This document shows, one piece after another, positions 30,642 to 39,636 of a DNA stretch of 64,000 bases; within the stretch, counting starts at the first letter, position 1; the number at the start of each line of letters is the position of its first letter. The stretch lies in the NCBI RefSeq assembly GCF_900188385.1, contig NZ_FZOI01000004.1, forward strand, positions 334,957 to 398,956, written 5' to 3'. The translations under genes were made by a program, and so were the position numbers. A model generated the notes under the pieces. It saw only the letters and a program-made list of their open reading frames with translations, did not search any database and had not been told where the DNA came from. This DNA comes from Azospirillum sp. RU38E (GTDB lineage: Bacteria; Pseudomonadota; Alphaproteobacteria; Azospirillales; Azospirillaceae).

Positions 30642-31400
30642 GTGATCGATCTTTCCATCCTGCTGGACCTGTTGCCCACGCCCGCCCAGGCGGCGGGGCT
30701 GCTGGCCGTGGCCCTGGTGGCGGGTGTCATCCGGGGGCTGACCGGCTTCGGCGCCGCCCTGCTGATGGTGCCGGGCCTGTCGCTGTTCCTGCATCCGGCA
30801 GAGGCCGTGCCGACCAGCGTGCTGGCCATTGCCGCCACCAACCTGCCCTTGCTGCCGGGGGCCTGGCGGGAAAGCGACAAGCGCATGGTGGCCGTCTGTC
30901 TGGCCGGCTGCCTGATCACCATCCCCTGCGGCATCTGGCTGCTGGCCGTGCTGCCGGCGGAGATTCTGCGCCGGGCCATCGGGGCCAGTGTGGTGGTGGC
31001 AGGGCTGTTGCTGCTGTATCGCGGCTTCCGGGTGCGGAAGGCCGGCCATGGGCTGAAATTGCTGACAGGTGCGGTGTCGGGCCTGATGAACGGGTCCGTG
31101 GGGATGGGCGGGCCGCCGGTCATCCTGCTGATGCTGGCCATGCCGCTGGCCCCCGCCGTGGCGCGGGCCAGCCTGTTGCTCTATTTCACCGGGTTGAACG
31201 CCATCTCGGTCGTCGGCATGACCTGGGCCGGGCTGTTCACCCGCCATACGCTGGTCTGGTCCCTGCTGATCATTCCCCCACTGATCGGCGCGGCGCGGCT
31301 GGGCGAAATCTGGTTCCGGCGCGGCAGCGGCGCCCAGTTCCGCCCCATTGCCATCGCGGTGCTGATTGGCACCGGCGTGGTCGCCCTGGCCAAGGGCTGA
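30642..31400 (+). CDS. TauE/SafE (TSUP) family permease
   Basis: 252-residue inner-membrane protein with about eight hydrophobic spans in two similar halves. GLTGFGAALLMVPGL and SGLMNGSVGMGGPPVILLML are the duplicated Gly-rich motifs of the family, which moves sulfite, sulfoacetate or related anions. The start is GTG at 30642, six bases after serB, so it is probably co-transcribed with it. The substrate is not predictable. Confidence 0.88.
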   Translation: MIDLSILLDLLPTPAQAAGLLAVALVAGVIRGLTGFGAALLMVPGLSLFLHPAEAVPTSVLAIAATNLPLLPGAWRESDKRMVAVCLAGCLITIPCGIWLLAVLPAEILRRAIGASVVVAGLLLLYRGFRVRKAGHGLKLLTGAVSGLMNGSVGMGGPPVILLMLAMPLAPAVARASLLLYFTGLNAISVVGMTWAGLFTRHTLVWSLLIIPPLIGAARLGEIWFRRGSGAQFRPIAIAVLIGTGVVALAKG

Positions 31401-31988
31401 TTACATGTCCAATACGCCCGCCAAGCCGGCCCGCACCGCCGCCTGATCCTCTGCCGGACGGTTCTGGCTCAGTTTCGCCTTGCCCTCCACCCGTTCCACC
31501 AGCAATTCCAGCCCGACAATGGCCTTCAGCATGGTGGCGAGATAATCCGCCGGTGCATCGCTGACGGCCCAGGGCATAGGCCGGTCTGCCTCGTGCCGGT
31601 CGGTCAGGCGGGTGACGATATCCAGCAGCGCCGCCGGCTCCTCCACCAAACGCAGCGTGCCGTGAATATGCACGGCCTTATAGTTCCAGGTCGGCACCAC
31701 CTTGCCCGTCTCCTGCTTGGCCGCGTACCAGGACGGGGTGACATAGGCATCCCCGCCCTGGAACACCGCCAGCGACGGCACCGCCGGATCAAAATCGCGC
31801 CAATGCGGGTTGGCGCGGGCGATATGGCCGATCAGCCGCACCTGATTCCCCTGCCGGTCCAGCAGCAGGGGCAAGGGCGTGGACAGCAACCCGCCGCTGC
31901 CCAGGCTGACCAGCGTGGCAAAGGGATGTGCCGCGACAAGGGCCAGGGCTGCATCGGTCTCCATCCGGAAGGCGGCGGGGATATACAT
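31401..31988 (-). CDS. FMN-binding negative transcriptional regulator (PaiB family)
   Basis: 195 residues of the PaiB split-barrel family, named for a Bacillus repressor and related to pyridoxamine-phosphate-oxidase-like FMN proteins. N-terminal MYIPAAFRMETDAALALVAAHPFATLVS and the central VVPTWNYKAVHIHGTLR are hallmarks. The frame runs 49 codons further upstream but without family similarity; the ATG at 31988 fits. Whether this protein really regulates transcription is unknown. Stop-to-stop with the TSUP gene, divergent from chrA. Confidence 0.88.
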   Translation of the reverse strand: MYIPAAFRMETDAALALVAAHPFATLVSLGSGGLLSTPLPLLLDRQGNQVRLIGHIARANPHWRDFDPAVPSLAVFQGGDAYVTPSWYAAKQETGKVVPTWNYKAVHIHGTLRLVEEPAALLDIVTRLTDRHEADRPMPWAVSDAPADYLATMLKAIVGLELLVERVEGKAKLSQNRPAEDQAAVRAGLAGVLDM

Positions 31989-32055
31989 GGAAGGGCTCCG
32001 ATATCGGGGATGCTTCTTTTGTGCCGCAAGCGGGGCCGACCGTGCAGTCATAAGC

Positions 32056-32070
32056 TTGTCATCGAGACAA
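32056..32070. promoter_or_regulatory. Inverted repeat between paiB and chrA
   Basis: TTGTC-ATCGA-GACAA, 5-bp arms with a five-base spacer, inside the 145-base divergent promoter region. A possible operator, weakly supported. Confidence 0.3.
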
Positions 32071-32133
32071 ACTTGCCAAACCCGCCGCCCGCCCGCAGGT
32101 TGGCAGCCCCTCCCCCCATGACGGCCCAAACCC

Positions 32134-33396
32134 ATGCCCCGTCTGCGTGATGTGCTGCCCTTCTGGTTCTGGCTTGGCTGCGTCAGCTTTGGCGGCCCTG
32201 CCGGGCAGATCGCCCTGATGCAGCAGGAACTGGTGGATAAGCGCGGCTGGATCGATCAGCGGCGTTTTCTGCACGGGCTGAACTTCGCCATGCTGCTGCC
32301 AGGGCCGGAGGCGCAGCAACTGGCGACCTATGTCGGCTGGCGTCTGCATGGCTGGGCCGGCGGGCTGGTGGCGGGCGGGCTGTTCGTGCTGCCGGGGGCG
32401 GTGCTGATGCTGGCCCTGTCCTGGCTGGCGGCGGCGCATGGCGATCTGGCCTGGGTGGGGGCGATGTTCGACGGGGTGAAGCCTGTCATCGTCGCTATCA
32501 TCATCGGGGCCCTGTGGCGGCTGGGCCGCCGCACCCTGCAGGGCTGGGCCCCGCCGTTGCTGGCGGGTGCCGCCTTTCTGGGCCTGTTCCTGGGCCATCT
32601 ACCCTTCCCCGCCATCGTCGCGGCAGCGGCATTGATCGGTTGGCTGACGGCCCGGCGCGGCCTGCACCTGTTCGCCGCACCCCATGGCGGGGCGGCGGAT
32701 GATCCCCTGCCCGAACCGGCCCCCCCCTCCTACGGCGGAGCCGCGCGGCTGGCCCGGCTGGCGCTGCTGTTCGGACTGTTGCTGGTGGTACCGGTGGGGT
32801 TGCTGCTGTTCACCTTCGGACGCGACCCCTGGGCGGATATCGCCCGGCTGTTCACCCAGGCGGCGTTTGTCACCTTCGGCGGTGCCTATGCGGTGCTGCC
32901 CTATATTGGGCAGGCGGCGGTGGAGAAATATCAGTGGCTGACCGCCGCCGACATGCTGAACGGGCTAGCCCTGGCTGAAAGCACGCCGGGACCGCTGATC
33001 CTGGTGACGCAATATGTCGGCTTCTTCGCCGGTTGGAACCAGCCGGGCAGCCTGTCCCCGCTGGCGGCGGGGCTGCTGGGCGGGGTCTTGACCACCTATG
33101 TCACCTTCCTGCCCTGCTTTTTCTTCATCTTTGCCGGTGCCCCCTATGTGGAACGGCTGATCCATCACAAGGCAGCGGCTGGCGCGCTGGCCGCCGTCAG
33201 TGCCGCCATTGTCGGGGTGATCCTGAACCTTGCCGTCTGGCTGGGGGTTCAGGTGCTGTGGCCGGGCCAGCCGGACCTGTTCGCCTGGGCCCTGGCAGCC
33301 GGCGGTCTGCTGGCTTTGTTGCGCTGGCGCCTGCCGGTGCATTGGCTGGTGCTGGCTGGTGCCGCCGCCGGGCTGGTGCGGCTGATGCTGGGGTAA
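32134..33396 (+). CDS. chrA: Chromate transporter family protein (two-domain ChrA)
   Basis: 420-residue membrane protein with two CHR halves, so the long bidomain type. The first half has WLGCVSFGGPAGQIALMQQELV and LNFAMLLPGPEAQQLATYVGW; the second has FVTFGGAYAVLPYIGQAAVEKYQWL and GLALAESTPGPLILVTQYVGF. Characterised members export chromate; many are uncharacterised. About 65 residues between the halves are less conserved. Divergent from paiB; no other metal-resistance genes nearby. Confidence 0.92.
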   Translation: MPRLRDVLPFWFWLGCVSFGGPAGQIALMQQELVDKRGWIDQRRFLHGLNFAMLLPGPEAQQLATYVGWRLHGWAGGLVAGGLFVLPGAVLMLALSWLAAAHGDLAWVGAMFDGVKPVIVAIIIGALWRLGRRTLQGWAPPLLAGAAFLGLFLGHLPFPAIVAAAALIGWLTARRGLHLFAAPHGGAADDPLPEPAPPSYGGAARLARLALLFGLLLVVPVGLLLFTFGRDPWADIARLFTQAAFVTFGGAYAVLPYIGQAAVEKYQWLTAADMLNGLALAESTPGPLILVTQYVGFFAGWNQPGSLSPLAAGLLGGVLTTYVTFLPCFFFIFAGAPYVERLIHHKAAAGALAAVSAAIVGVILNLAVWLGVQVLWPGQPDLFAWALAAGGLLALLRWRLPVHWLVLAGAAAGLVRLMLG

Positions 33397-33486
33397 AGCC
33401 CGAAGCCCCCCCGCCAGATCGCTTGACCTGCCCACACCCCCAAAGCGTATACTTTATTCAGTTACGCAAACAGGGGAGGCGAACCG

Positions 33487-35940
33487 ATGGAAAATCTGTC
33501 GCGGCGGGGGTTTTTGCAGGCTGGTGGGGCGCTGGTGGCCTTGGGTACGGTGGCGGGCCACGCAGCGGCTGAGGCGACAACATCGCCCCCCGCCCGGCAG
33601 GTGACGCCGCTGGAGGGCGGCTGGCGCTTCCATCTGGGCCATGCGGCGGACCCGGCGCGGGATTTCGGCTTCGGCGCCTCCCACGATACCTATGCCAAAT
33701 CAGGCGATATCGGCACGGCCATCCAGGCCGGCGATTATGATGACAGCGCCTGGCAGGCGGTGGAATTGCCGCATGATTGGGCGGTCGACCTGCCCTTCAC
33801 CCCCTTCGGCGCACCGGGCAGCGAGGCCGACAAGATCGGCGCCTATCAAGGGTTCAAGCCGCTGGGCCGGCGCTTCCCCGCCACCTCTGTCGGCTGGTAC
33901 CGCCGGGAACTGCCCATCGCCGCCAGCGAGGCTGGGCGTCGCCTGTTCCTTGATTTTGACGGGGTGGGCCGGGATTGTCTGGTGATCCTGAACGGCTTCG
34001 TCGTCGGCAGCCATGAGAGCGGTTATGTGCCCTTCCGCCTGGATATCAGTGATTTCGCCAAGCCGGGGGAACGCAACATCCTGCTGATCCGCTGCGATGT
34101 CAGCTTAGGCGAGGCCTGGTCTTACGAAGGAGCCGGGCTTTACCGGCAGGTGCGGCTGGTCAGTTGCGCCCCCGCCCATATCCGCCACTGGGGCACCGCT
34201 GTCCGCTGCGCGGTGGAGGGGGAAGCGACGGGGGACGCCGCCAGCATCGCCATCACCACCGAGATCGACAATGACGGCCCCACCCTGCCCATCCGCCTGC
34301 GCTCCACCCTGCTGGACCCGCAGAGAAAGCCGGTGGCGGTACTGCTGTCCGATCCCGTCACCCTGCCGGAGTGGGGGGCGCATGAACTGACCCAGACGGT
34401 GCGGCTGGACCGCCCCGCCCTCTGGTCGCTGGAACAGCCCTCGCTCTACCGGTTGATCAGCGAGATTATCGAAGACGATCGGGTGATCGACCGGCAGGAG
34501 ACGCCGTTCGGCATCCGCAGCTTCCGCTTTGATGCCGATCATGGCCTGTTCCTCAACGGCAAGCCGGTGAAGGTGAAGGGTACCTGCAACCATCAGGACC
34601 ATGCCGGGGTCGGCTTTGCCGTGCCGGACAGCCTGCATGTCTGGCGGATCGAACAGTTGAAGGCGATGGGCAGCAACGCCTATCGCTCCACCCACCACCC
34701 AGCCCCGCCGGCGGTGCTGGAGGCCTGCGACCGGCTGGGAATGCTGGTGCTGGAGGAGACGCGCCAGATGTCCAGCAACCCGGAGGGGCTGGGCCAGTTG
34801 GAACGCATGGTGCGCCGGGGCCGCAACCACCCGAGCATCTTCCTGTGGAGCATCGGGAATGAGGAGATTCACCGGGGTACGGAAACCGGTGCCCGCATCG
34901 CGGCGGCGATGAAGCGCCGCGTCTACGCCCTAGACGGTACCCGCCCGGTGACAGAGGCCTTTAACGGCAAGCTGGGCCAGGGGGCCAGCCGGGTGCTGGA
35001 TGTGATGGGCTGTAATTATTATCTGGATGAGATCGACGCCTTCCACGCCGCCCATCCCACCGTACCGATGATCGGCACGGAGACGGCCAGCACGGTGATG
35101 ACCCGTGGCGCCTATCACCGTGACGATCAGGCCGGCATCCTGCCCGCCTATGACCGGGAATTCCCGCGCTGGGCCAGCACAGCGGAGCGCTGGTGGCGTT
35201 TCTATGACGAGCGGCCCTTTCTGGCTGGCGGCTTTGTCTGGACCGGCTTCGATTATCGCGGAGAGCCCAGCCCGTTCGAACGCTGGCCGCAGCACAGCTC
35301 CTATTTCGGGATCATGGATAGCTGCGGCCTGCCGAAGGACAATTACTTCTATTACCGCGCCTGGTGGCGCAATGAACCGATGCTGCACCTGTTCCCGCAC
35401 TGGACCTGGCCGGGACGGGAGGGCCAGCCGGTGGAGGTCTGGGTTCACGCCAATTGCCATGCGGTGGAACTGCTGGCCAATGGCCGCAGCCTGGGCCGGC
35501 AGAATGTGGAACGGAACGGCCACCTGCAATGGAACGTGCCCTATGCGCCGGGCTGGATCGAAGCGCGGGGCTTTGACGCCCAGGGCCGGCAGATATTGAC
35601 CCAGCGGCGGGAGACAGCCGGCCAGCCGGCCGCCATCGCCCTTTCCAGCGACCGGCAACGGCTGAAAAGTGGTGAGGTGGCCGTGGTGCGGGCCGCCGTG
35701 CTGGACGCGGCGGGGCGGGAGGTGCCGACGGCCGACAATCTGGTCCGCTTCCGGCTGGCTGGTGCCGCCCGGCTGCTGGGGGTCGGCAATGGCGACCCGC
35801 GCAGCCTGGAACCCGACCATGCCGACCAGCGCCGGGCCTTCAACGGGCTGTGTGTCGCCATCCTTCAGGCCAGGGGCAGCGGCCCGATCCGGGTGGAAGC
35901 GGAAGCAGCAGGGCTGCGCAGGGGTGTGCTGGAGTTATAA
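33487..35940 (+). CDS. Tat-exported glycoside hydrolase family 2 (beta-galactosidase-like)
   Basis: 817 residues. The N-terminus ENLSRRGFLQAGGALVALG is a twin-arginine signal, so the enzyme is exported folded. Then the GH2 sugar-binding jelly roll (about 45-225), an Ig-like domain (230-335) and a TIM barrel (340-640). The acid/base is Glu459 in WSIGNEEIH and the nucleophile probably Glu532 in IGTETAST. Two further beta domains (about 650-817) include one with LARGEE-type Ig folds. Beta-galactosidase is the likeliest activity, but GH2 also covers beta-glucuronidases and mannosidases. A single gene with GGGGAGG before its ATG and its own terminator; no transporter or other polysaccharide gene is nearby. 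Confidence 0.88.
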   Translation: MENLSRRGFLQAGGALVALGTVAGHAAAEATTSPPARQVTPLEGGWRFHLGHAADPARDFGFGASHDTYAKSGDIGTAIQAGDYDDSAWQAVELPHDWAVDLPFTPFGAPGSEADKIGAYQGFKPLGRRFPATSVGWYRRELPIAASEAGRRLFLDFDGVGRDCLVILNGFVVGSHESGYVPFRLDISDFAKPGERNILLIRCDVSLGEAWSYEGAGLYRQVRLVSCAPAHIRHWGTAVRCAVEGEATGDAASIAITTEIDNDGPTLPIRLRSTLLDPQRKPVAVLLSDPVTLPEWGAHELTQTVRLDRPALWSLEQPSLYRLISEIIEDDRVIDRQETPFGIRSFRFDADHGLFLNGKPVKVKGTCNHQDHAGVGFAVPDSLHVWRIEQLKAMGSNAYRSTHHPAPPAVLEACDRLGMLVLEETRQMSSNPEGLGQLERMVRRGRNHPSIFLWSIGNEEIHRGTETGARIAAAMKRRVYALDGTRPVTEAFNGKLGQGASRVLDVMGCNYYLDEIDAFHAAHPTVPMIGTETASTVMTRGAYHRDDQAGILPAYDREFPRWASTAERWWRFYDERPFLAGGFVWTGFDYRGEPSPFERWPQHSSYFGIMDSCGLPKDNYFYYRAWWRNEPMLHLFPHWTWPGREGQPVEVWVHANCHAVELLANGRSLGRQNVERNGHLQWNVPYAPGWIEARGFDAQGRQILTQRRETAGQPAAIALSSDRQRLKSGEVAVVRAAVLDAAGREVPTADNLVRFRLAGAARLLGVGNGDPRSLEPDHADQRRAFNGLCVAILQARGSGPIRVEAEAAGLRRGVLEL

Positions 35941-35947
35941 AAACAAA

Positions 35948-35986
35948 GGGGGGGCTTGGCACCATTCTGCCAAGCCCCCCAATTTT
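35948..35986. terminator. Bidirectional terminator between GH2 gene and lrp
   Basis: 13-bp stem GGGGGGCTTGGCA/TGCCAAGCCCCCC with AATTTTA on the plus side and a TTTGTTTTT tract on the minus side. It serves both convergent genes. Confidence 0.92.
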
Positions 35987-36039
35987 AGATATCGGTTCTT
36001 CACACCGACACCGGCGGCGGTCACCGCCGCCGGCCAGGA

Positions 36040-36564
36040 TTACGCCTCGTCGTCGTATTCCTCGTCATCGTCCTTGGTTTCCGGGCCGACATCGACATCG
36101 ATCGGCACGCCCGGTTCATATTTGGACTGACGGATGGCCAAAGCCGACTTCACATGGCTGACATTGGGGGCCGCCGTCAGCTTGGTGGTCAGGAAGCGCT
36201 GATAGCTGTCCCAGTCCACAGCGACTACCTTCAGCAGAAAGTCCGTCTCACCGGCCAGCATGTTGCATTCCCGCACCTCCGGCCAGCTGTTGACCAGGGA
36301 TTCGAAACGCTTCAGGTCGGTTTCGGCCTGGGAGGACAGGCCGACCTGTGCGAAAACCGTCACATGGAAGCCCATGGATTCGGGATTGATGTCCGCATGA
36401 TAGCCGCGAATATAGCCGGCTTCCTCCAGCGCGCGCACACGGCGCAGGCAAGGGGGGGCCGAGATGCCGGCACGACGCGCCAGCTCCACATTCGTCATCC
36501 GGCCGTCTGCCTGCAGGTCGCGTAGGATGCGCCGATCAATCCGGTCGAGTTTAACCCGCCGCAT
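36040..36564 (-). CDS. Lrp/AsnC-family transcriptional regulator
   Basis: 174 residues. N-terminal helix-turn-helix (about 5-55: DRIDRRILRDLQADGRMTNVELARRAGIS) and the RAM ligand domain (about 65-145) with VGLSSQAETDLKRFESLVNSWPEVRECNMLAGETDFLLKV. Lrp proteins bind amino acids and form octamers. The last 17 residues are a very acidic tail, GPETKDDDEEYDDEA, which is unusual for the family. It is divergent from the ELM1 gene. The target is unknown; the branched-chain genes 10-15 kb away are candidates only by family. Confidence 0.93.
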   Translation of the reverse strand: MRRVKLDRIDRRILRDLQADGRMTNVELARRAGISAPPCLRRVRALEEAGYIRGYHADINPESMGFHVTVFAQVGLSSQAETDLKRFESLVNSWPEVRECNMLAGETDFLLKVVAVDWDSYQRFLTTKLTAAPNVSHVKSALAIRQSKYEPGVPIDVDVGPETKDDDEEYDDEA

Positions 36565-36694
36565 GGTGATTTCTTTGACTCCAGGGGTTTGGATTTGAGC
36601 AATGATATTACACGCCCGACGGCAAGCTGCAAGAGCGGGGGGCCGTTTCAGGTGAAATTTTCTTATACGATCCATTGGTAAAAGGCCATTAACC

Positions 36695-37693
36695 GTGACA
36701 ATCAGCCCCTCTCCCACCTGCTGGGTAATGTCCGATGGCCGCGCCGGGATTGAAAATCCCTGCCTGGGATTGGCGGAAGCCATGGGCCTGACACCCATCG
36801 TCAAGCGCATTGCCCTGCGCACACCCTGGCGGCAGACCACGCCCTATCTGCCGCTGCCCGGCCTCTCCCTGCCGCTGGCGCCGGGCTCGAACCGGCTGGG
36901 CCCGCCCTGGCCGGATGTGCTGATTTCCTCCGGCCGGCAGGCGGTGGGCCTATCCATGGCCATCGGGCGCCGGGCATCGCGCTGCGTGCGGGTGCATATC
37001 CAGAATCCCGGTGTGCCGTTCGACCGGTTCGATCTGGTCTCCCTGCCCGCCCATGACGGCAAAAGCGGGGCCAATCTGGTGGAAAGCATCGGCGCCATCC
37101 ACCGGGTGACACCGGCGAAACTGGCCGCAGCGGCCGCCACCTTCGCGCCGCGCGTGGCGGGGCTGGCCCGGCCGCTGGTGGCGGTAATGATCGGCGGCTC
37201 CAACCGTTTCAGCCAGCTGACGCCGGCCATCATGGCGGAGCTGGCCGACCGGCTGGCCCGGCTGGTGCGCGAACAGCAGCTGGGGCTGATGATCACCACC
37301 TCACGCCGTACGGGGGCGGAAAATGAAGCCATCCTGCGGGAGAGGCTGGCGGGCCTGCCCGTCTGGCTGTGGGATGGTACGGGCGATAATCCCTATTTCG
37401 GCTTCCTGGCGCTGGCCGATGCCTTGATCGTCACCAGCGACAGCGTGGCCATGGTGTCGGAAGCCGCCAGCACCGGCAAGCCGGTGCATATTATCGACCT
37501 GGCCGGCAATGCGCCCAAATTCACCCGCTTCCATGACAGGCTGCGGGCAGCCGGCATCACCCGGCCCTTCACCGGGCGGCTGGAAAGCTGGGATTATCAG
37601 CCCTTGAACGATACGGCGCGGCTGGCGGCCCGCACCTGGGCGGTGCTGGCCCAGAAGGGCGGCTTTACAGGCCCGGCAGCATCTGGGGGGTAA
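36695..37693 (+). CDS. ELM1-family protein (mitochondrial fission ELM1-like)
   Basis: 332 residues, GTG start with AAAGG nine bases upstream. Family features: WVMSDGRAGIENPCLGLAEAMG at the N-terminus, PDVLISSGRQAVGLSMAI, and the C-terminal LIVTSDSVAMVSEAASTGKPVHI, which looks like a nucleotide-sugar-binding GT-B end. Plant ELM1 recruits dynamin to mitochondria; in alphaproteobacteria the function is unknown, perhaps a glycosyltransferase-like role. It overlaps the convergent GNAT gene by 29 bases. Confidence 0.85.
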   Translation: MTISPSPTCWVMSDGRAGIENPCLGLAEAMGLTPIVKRIALRTPWRQTTPYLPLPGLSLPLAPGSNRLGPPWPDVLISSGRQAVGLSMAIGRRASRCVRVHIQNPGVPFDRFDLVSLPAHDGKSGANLVESIGAIHRVTPAKLAAAAATFAPRVAGLARPLVAVMIGGSNRFSQLTPAIMAELADRLARLVREQQLGLMITTSRRTGAENEAILRERLAGLPVWLWDGTGDNPYFGFLALADALIVTSDSVAMVSEAASTGKPVHIIDLAGNAPKFTRFHDRLRAAGITRPFTGRLESWDYQPLNDTARLAARTWAVLAQKGGFTGPAASGG

Positions 37694-38237
37694 AGGGTAC
37701 GGGCATGGCGTCGGGCGGGGGCGGTGCCTCGCTGCTACCCAGCGGCCGCACCATCATCACCCAATCCAGCCAGCGCCCATGTTTCACCCCCAGGCCCGGC
37801 ACGGTGGCCGCCGGGGTGAAGCCCAGCGCCCGATGCAGGCCCATGGAGCCGTCATTGCCGCCATCCCCGATCACCGCCACCATGCGGCGATAACCGGCCT
37901 TGGTGCAGATATCGATCAGCGCCCGCAGCAGGGCGCGCCCCACCCCGGCCCCCTGGGCCTCCGGCGCGATATAGATCGAATTCTCCACGGTGAAGCGATA
38001 GCCGGGACGGGAGCGGAAGGGGCTGGCATAGGCATAGCCCAGAAAGCGCCCGTCGCGTTCAGCCACCAGATAGGGATAGCCCTGATCCAGCAGCGCCTGG
38101 ATGCGCCGGGTCATTTCAGCGGCATCGGGTGGCACGGCCTCATAGCTGGCGGTTCCATCCGTGACATGCGGCGCATAGATCGCGGCGATGGCGGCCGCGT
38201 CATCCGGCCGGACCGGGCGAATGCTGATGCTGCTCAT
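37665..38237 (-). CDS. GNAT acetyltransferase, phosphinothricin-acetyltransferase type
   Basis: 190 residues. IRPVRPDDAAAIAAIYAPHV at the N-terminus, ENSIYIAPEAQGAGVGRALLRALID acetyl-CoA loop (about 85-110) and GLHRALGFTPAATVPGLGVKHGRWLDWVMM are typical of the PAT/MddA group, which acetylates phosphinothricin, methionine sulfone or similar compounds. The last 25 residues are Pro-rich and not part of the fold. Its 3' end overlaps the convergent ELM1 gene. Confidence 0.88.
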   Translation of the reverse strand: MSSISIRPVRPDDAAAIAAIYAPHVTDGTASYEAVPPDAAEMTRRIQALLDQGYPYLVAERDGRFLGYAYASPFRSRPGYRFTVENSIYIAPEAQGAGVGRALLRALIDICTKAGYRRMVAVIGDGGNDGSMGLHRALGFTPAATVPGLGVKHGRWLDWVMMVRPLGSSEAPPPPDAMPVPFTPQMLPGL

Positions 38238-38293
38238 CTGATGTCCCCCTGTTCTTCTTCATTCTTGATCGGGCGTGATCGGCCCGGCGGTTT

Positions 38294-39205
38294 CTACCGC
38301 CGCGCCAGCAGAACCGACGCCGGAACGGCCCCCACAGCCGCCACCAGTCGCCGCATATGACCAGCCAGCACCTCCAGATAGGGCAGCCGGCTTAAAGACA
38401 GCTCCTCCATGTAAAGCGCACGGTTCAGTTCAATCTGCAAGGCGTGCACCCCGTCGGCAGGGCGCCCATAATGACGGGTGGTATAGCCCCCCGCATAGGG
38501 GGCATTGCGTCCCACCACATAGCCCATGGCGGTCAGGTTGCTTTCTGCCGACAGTGTGACCTGCGGCGCACAGGCGCTGCCGAAGCAATCCCCCAGCACG
38601 GCATCCAGGCTGCCGACAGCGGCCAGTTCCGGCGGCAGACCGATGGAGGGCATGGAATGGCAATCCAGCAGGATGCAATAGCCAAAGCGCGCCCGCGTCG
38701 CCTCGATCAACCCGCGCAGCGCCTGATGATAGGGATAATAACAGCGATCCAGCCGGGCCTGCGCCTCCGCAAAGGACAGGCGGCCGGCATAGATCTCCTC
38801 CCCATTCGCCACCACGCGGGGCACCGTGCCCAGCCCGGCGGCAACGCGCGGGCTGCGGCTGTTGATATGGCCGGGCAGTGGCCCGTCAAACATGGTGGGG
38901 TCCAGTTCGAAGGCTTCGCGGTTGGGGTCCAGGAAGGCCCGCGGGAACAGGGCCGCCAGCATCGGCACCCCCAGGCCGACGGCCGCCTGGAAAATCTCGT
39001 CCACATAGCCATCTTCCGACCGGCGCAGGCTGACCGGGTCCAGCCGGGAACGGGCGATGAAGGAAGGCGGATAATCCCGCCCGCTATGCGGGCTGGCCAG
39101 CACAACTGGCAGCAATTGCTCCACCGGCTGATGCAGCCGGAAGATGCCCCCTTCCGCATCGGCGACGCGGTGTTCATCACTGGGACTGGGTGGCGTGGAT
39201 CTCAT
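38294..39205 (-). CDS. N-formylglutamate amidohydrolase family protein
   Basis: 303 residues of the FGase family. Zn-site motifs: VVLASPHSGRDYPPSF (about 35-50), LLDCHSMPSIG and the C-terminal NAPYAGGYTTRHYGRPADGVHALQIELNRALYMEE. The enzyme releases formate and glutamate at the end of one histidine-degradation route, but no hut genes are visible, so the physiological substrate is open. The ATG at 39205 lacks a clear ribosome-binding site. Confidence 0.9.
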   Translation of the reverse strand: MRSTPPSPSDEHRVADAEGGIFRLHQPVEQLLPVVLASPHSGRDYPPSFIARSRLDPVSLRRSEDGYVDEIFQAAVGLGVPMLAALFPRAFLDPNREAFELDPTMFDGPLPGHINSRSPRVAAGLGTVPRVVANGEEIYAGRLSFAEAQARLDRCYYPYHQALRGLIEATRARFGYCILLDCHSMPSIGLPPELAAVGSLDAVLGDCFGSACAPQVTLSAESNLTAMGYVVGRNAPYAGGYTTRHYGRPADGVHALQIELNRALYMEELSLSRLPYLEVLAGHMRRLVAAVGAVPASVLLARR

Positions 39206-39361
39206 GGTTTGAGATGTAACGGAATCCGTCGCCGCCCGCCAGCCAAGGCGGGTATGAAAAATTTATCCCCGCCACCCAAATAGGGTGTTGCCAGCCCTCG
39301 GGGCAGTTGCTATAAGCCCGCCCACTCCGGTGGCCATGGCTTCCGGGGCACTCGATGGATC

Positions 39362-39436
39362 GGGCGGTTAGCTCAGCGGGAGAGCACTTCCTTGACATGG
39401 AAGGGGTCACAGGTTCAATCCCTGTACCGCCCACCA
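39362..39436 (+). tRNA. tRNA-Val(GAC), copy 1
   Basis: 75 bases with encoded CCA; acceptor GGGCGGT, anticodon loop TTGACAT giving GAC, T loop TTCAATC. Confidence 0.97.
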
Positions 39437-39500
39437 TCCAACGGGTACGGGCCGAAAGGCCAGATCGCAAGGCATCCTGCGCCCTGCGTGTGAATGATAC

Positions 39501-39575
39501 GGGCGGTTAGCTCAGCGGGAGAGCACTTCCTTGACATGGAAGGGGTCACAGGTTCAATCCCTGTACCGCCCACCA
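39501..39575 (+). tRNA. tRNA-Val(GAC), copy 2
   Basis: Identical to copy 1, 64 bases downstream, followed by an intrinsic terminator. Confidence 0.97.
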
Positions 39576-39587
39576 TTCCCAGCCATC

Positions 39588-39612
39588 AAGCCGCCGCCGG
39601 GCGGCTTTTTTA
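39588..39612 (+). terminator. Terminator of tRNA-Val(GAC) pair
   Basis: AAGCCGCC/GGGCGGCTT stem with a short GCC loop, followed by T6. Confidence 0.9.
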
Positions 39613-39636
39613 TTGCCCGCCCGCACCCAAGATTCA

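Noticed and set aside
39177..39470. Open frame across the first tRNA-Val on the minus strand
   Set aside because: It contains the complete tRNA in antisense and has no protein support.
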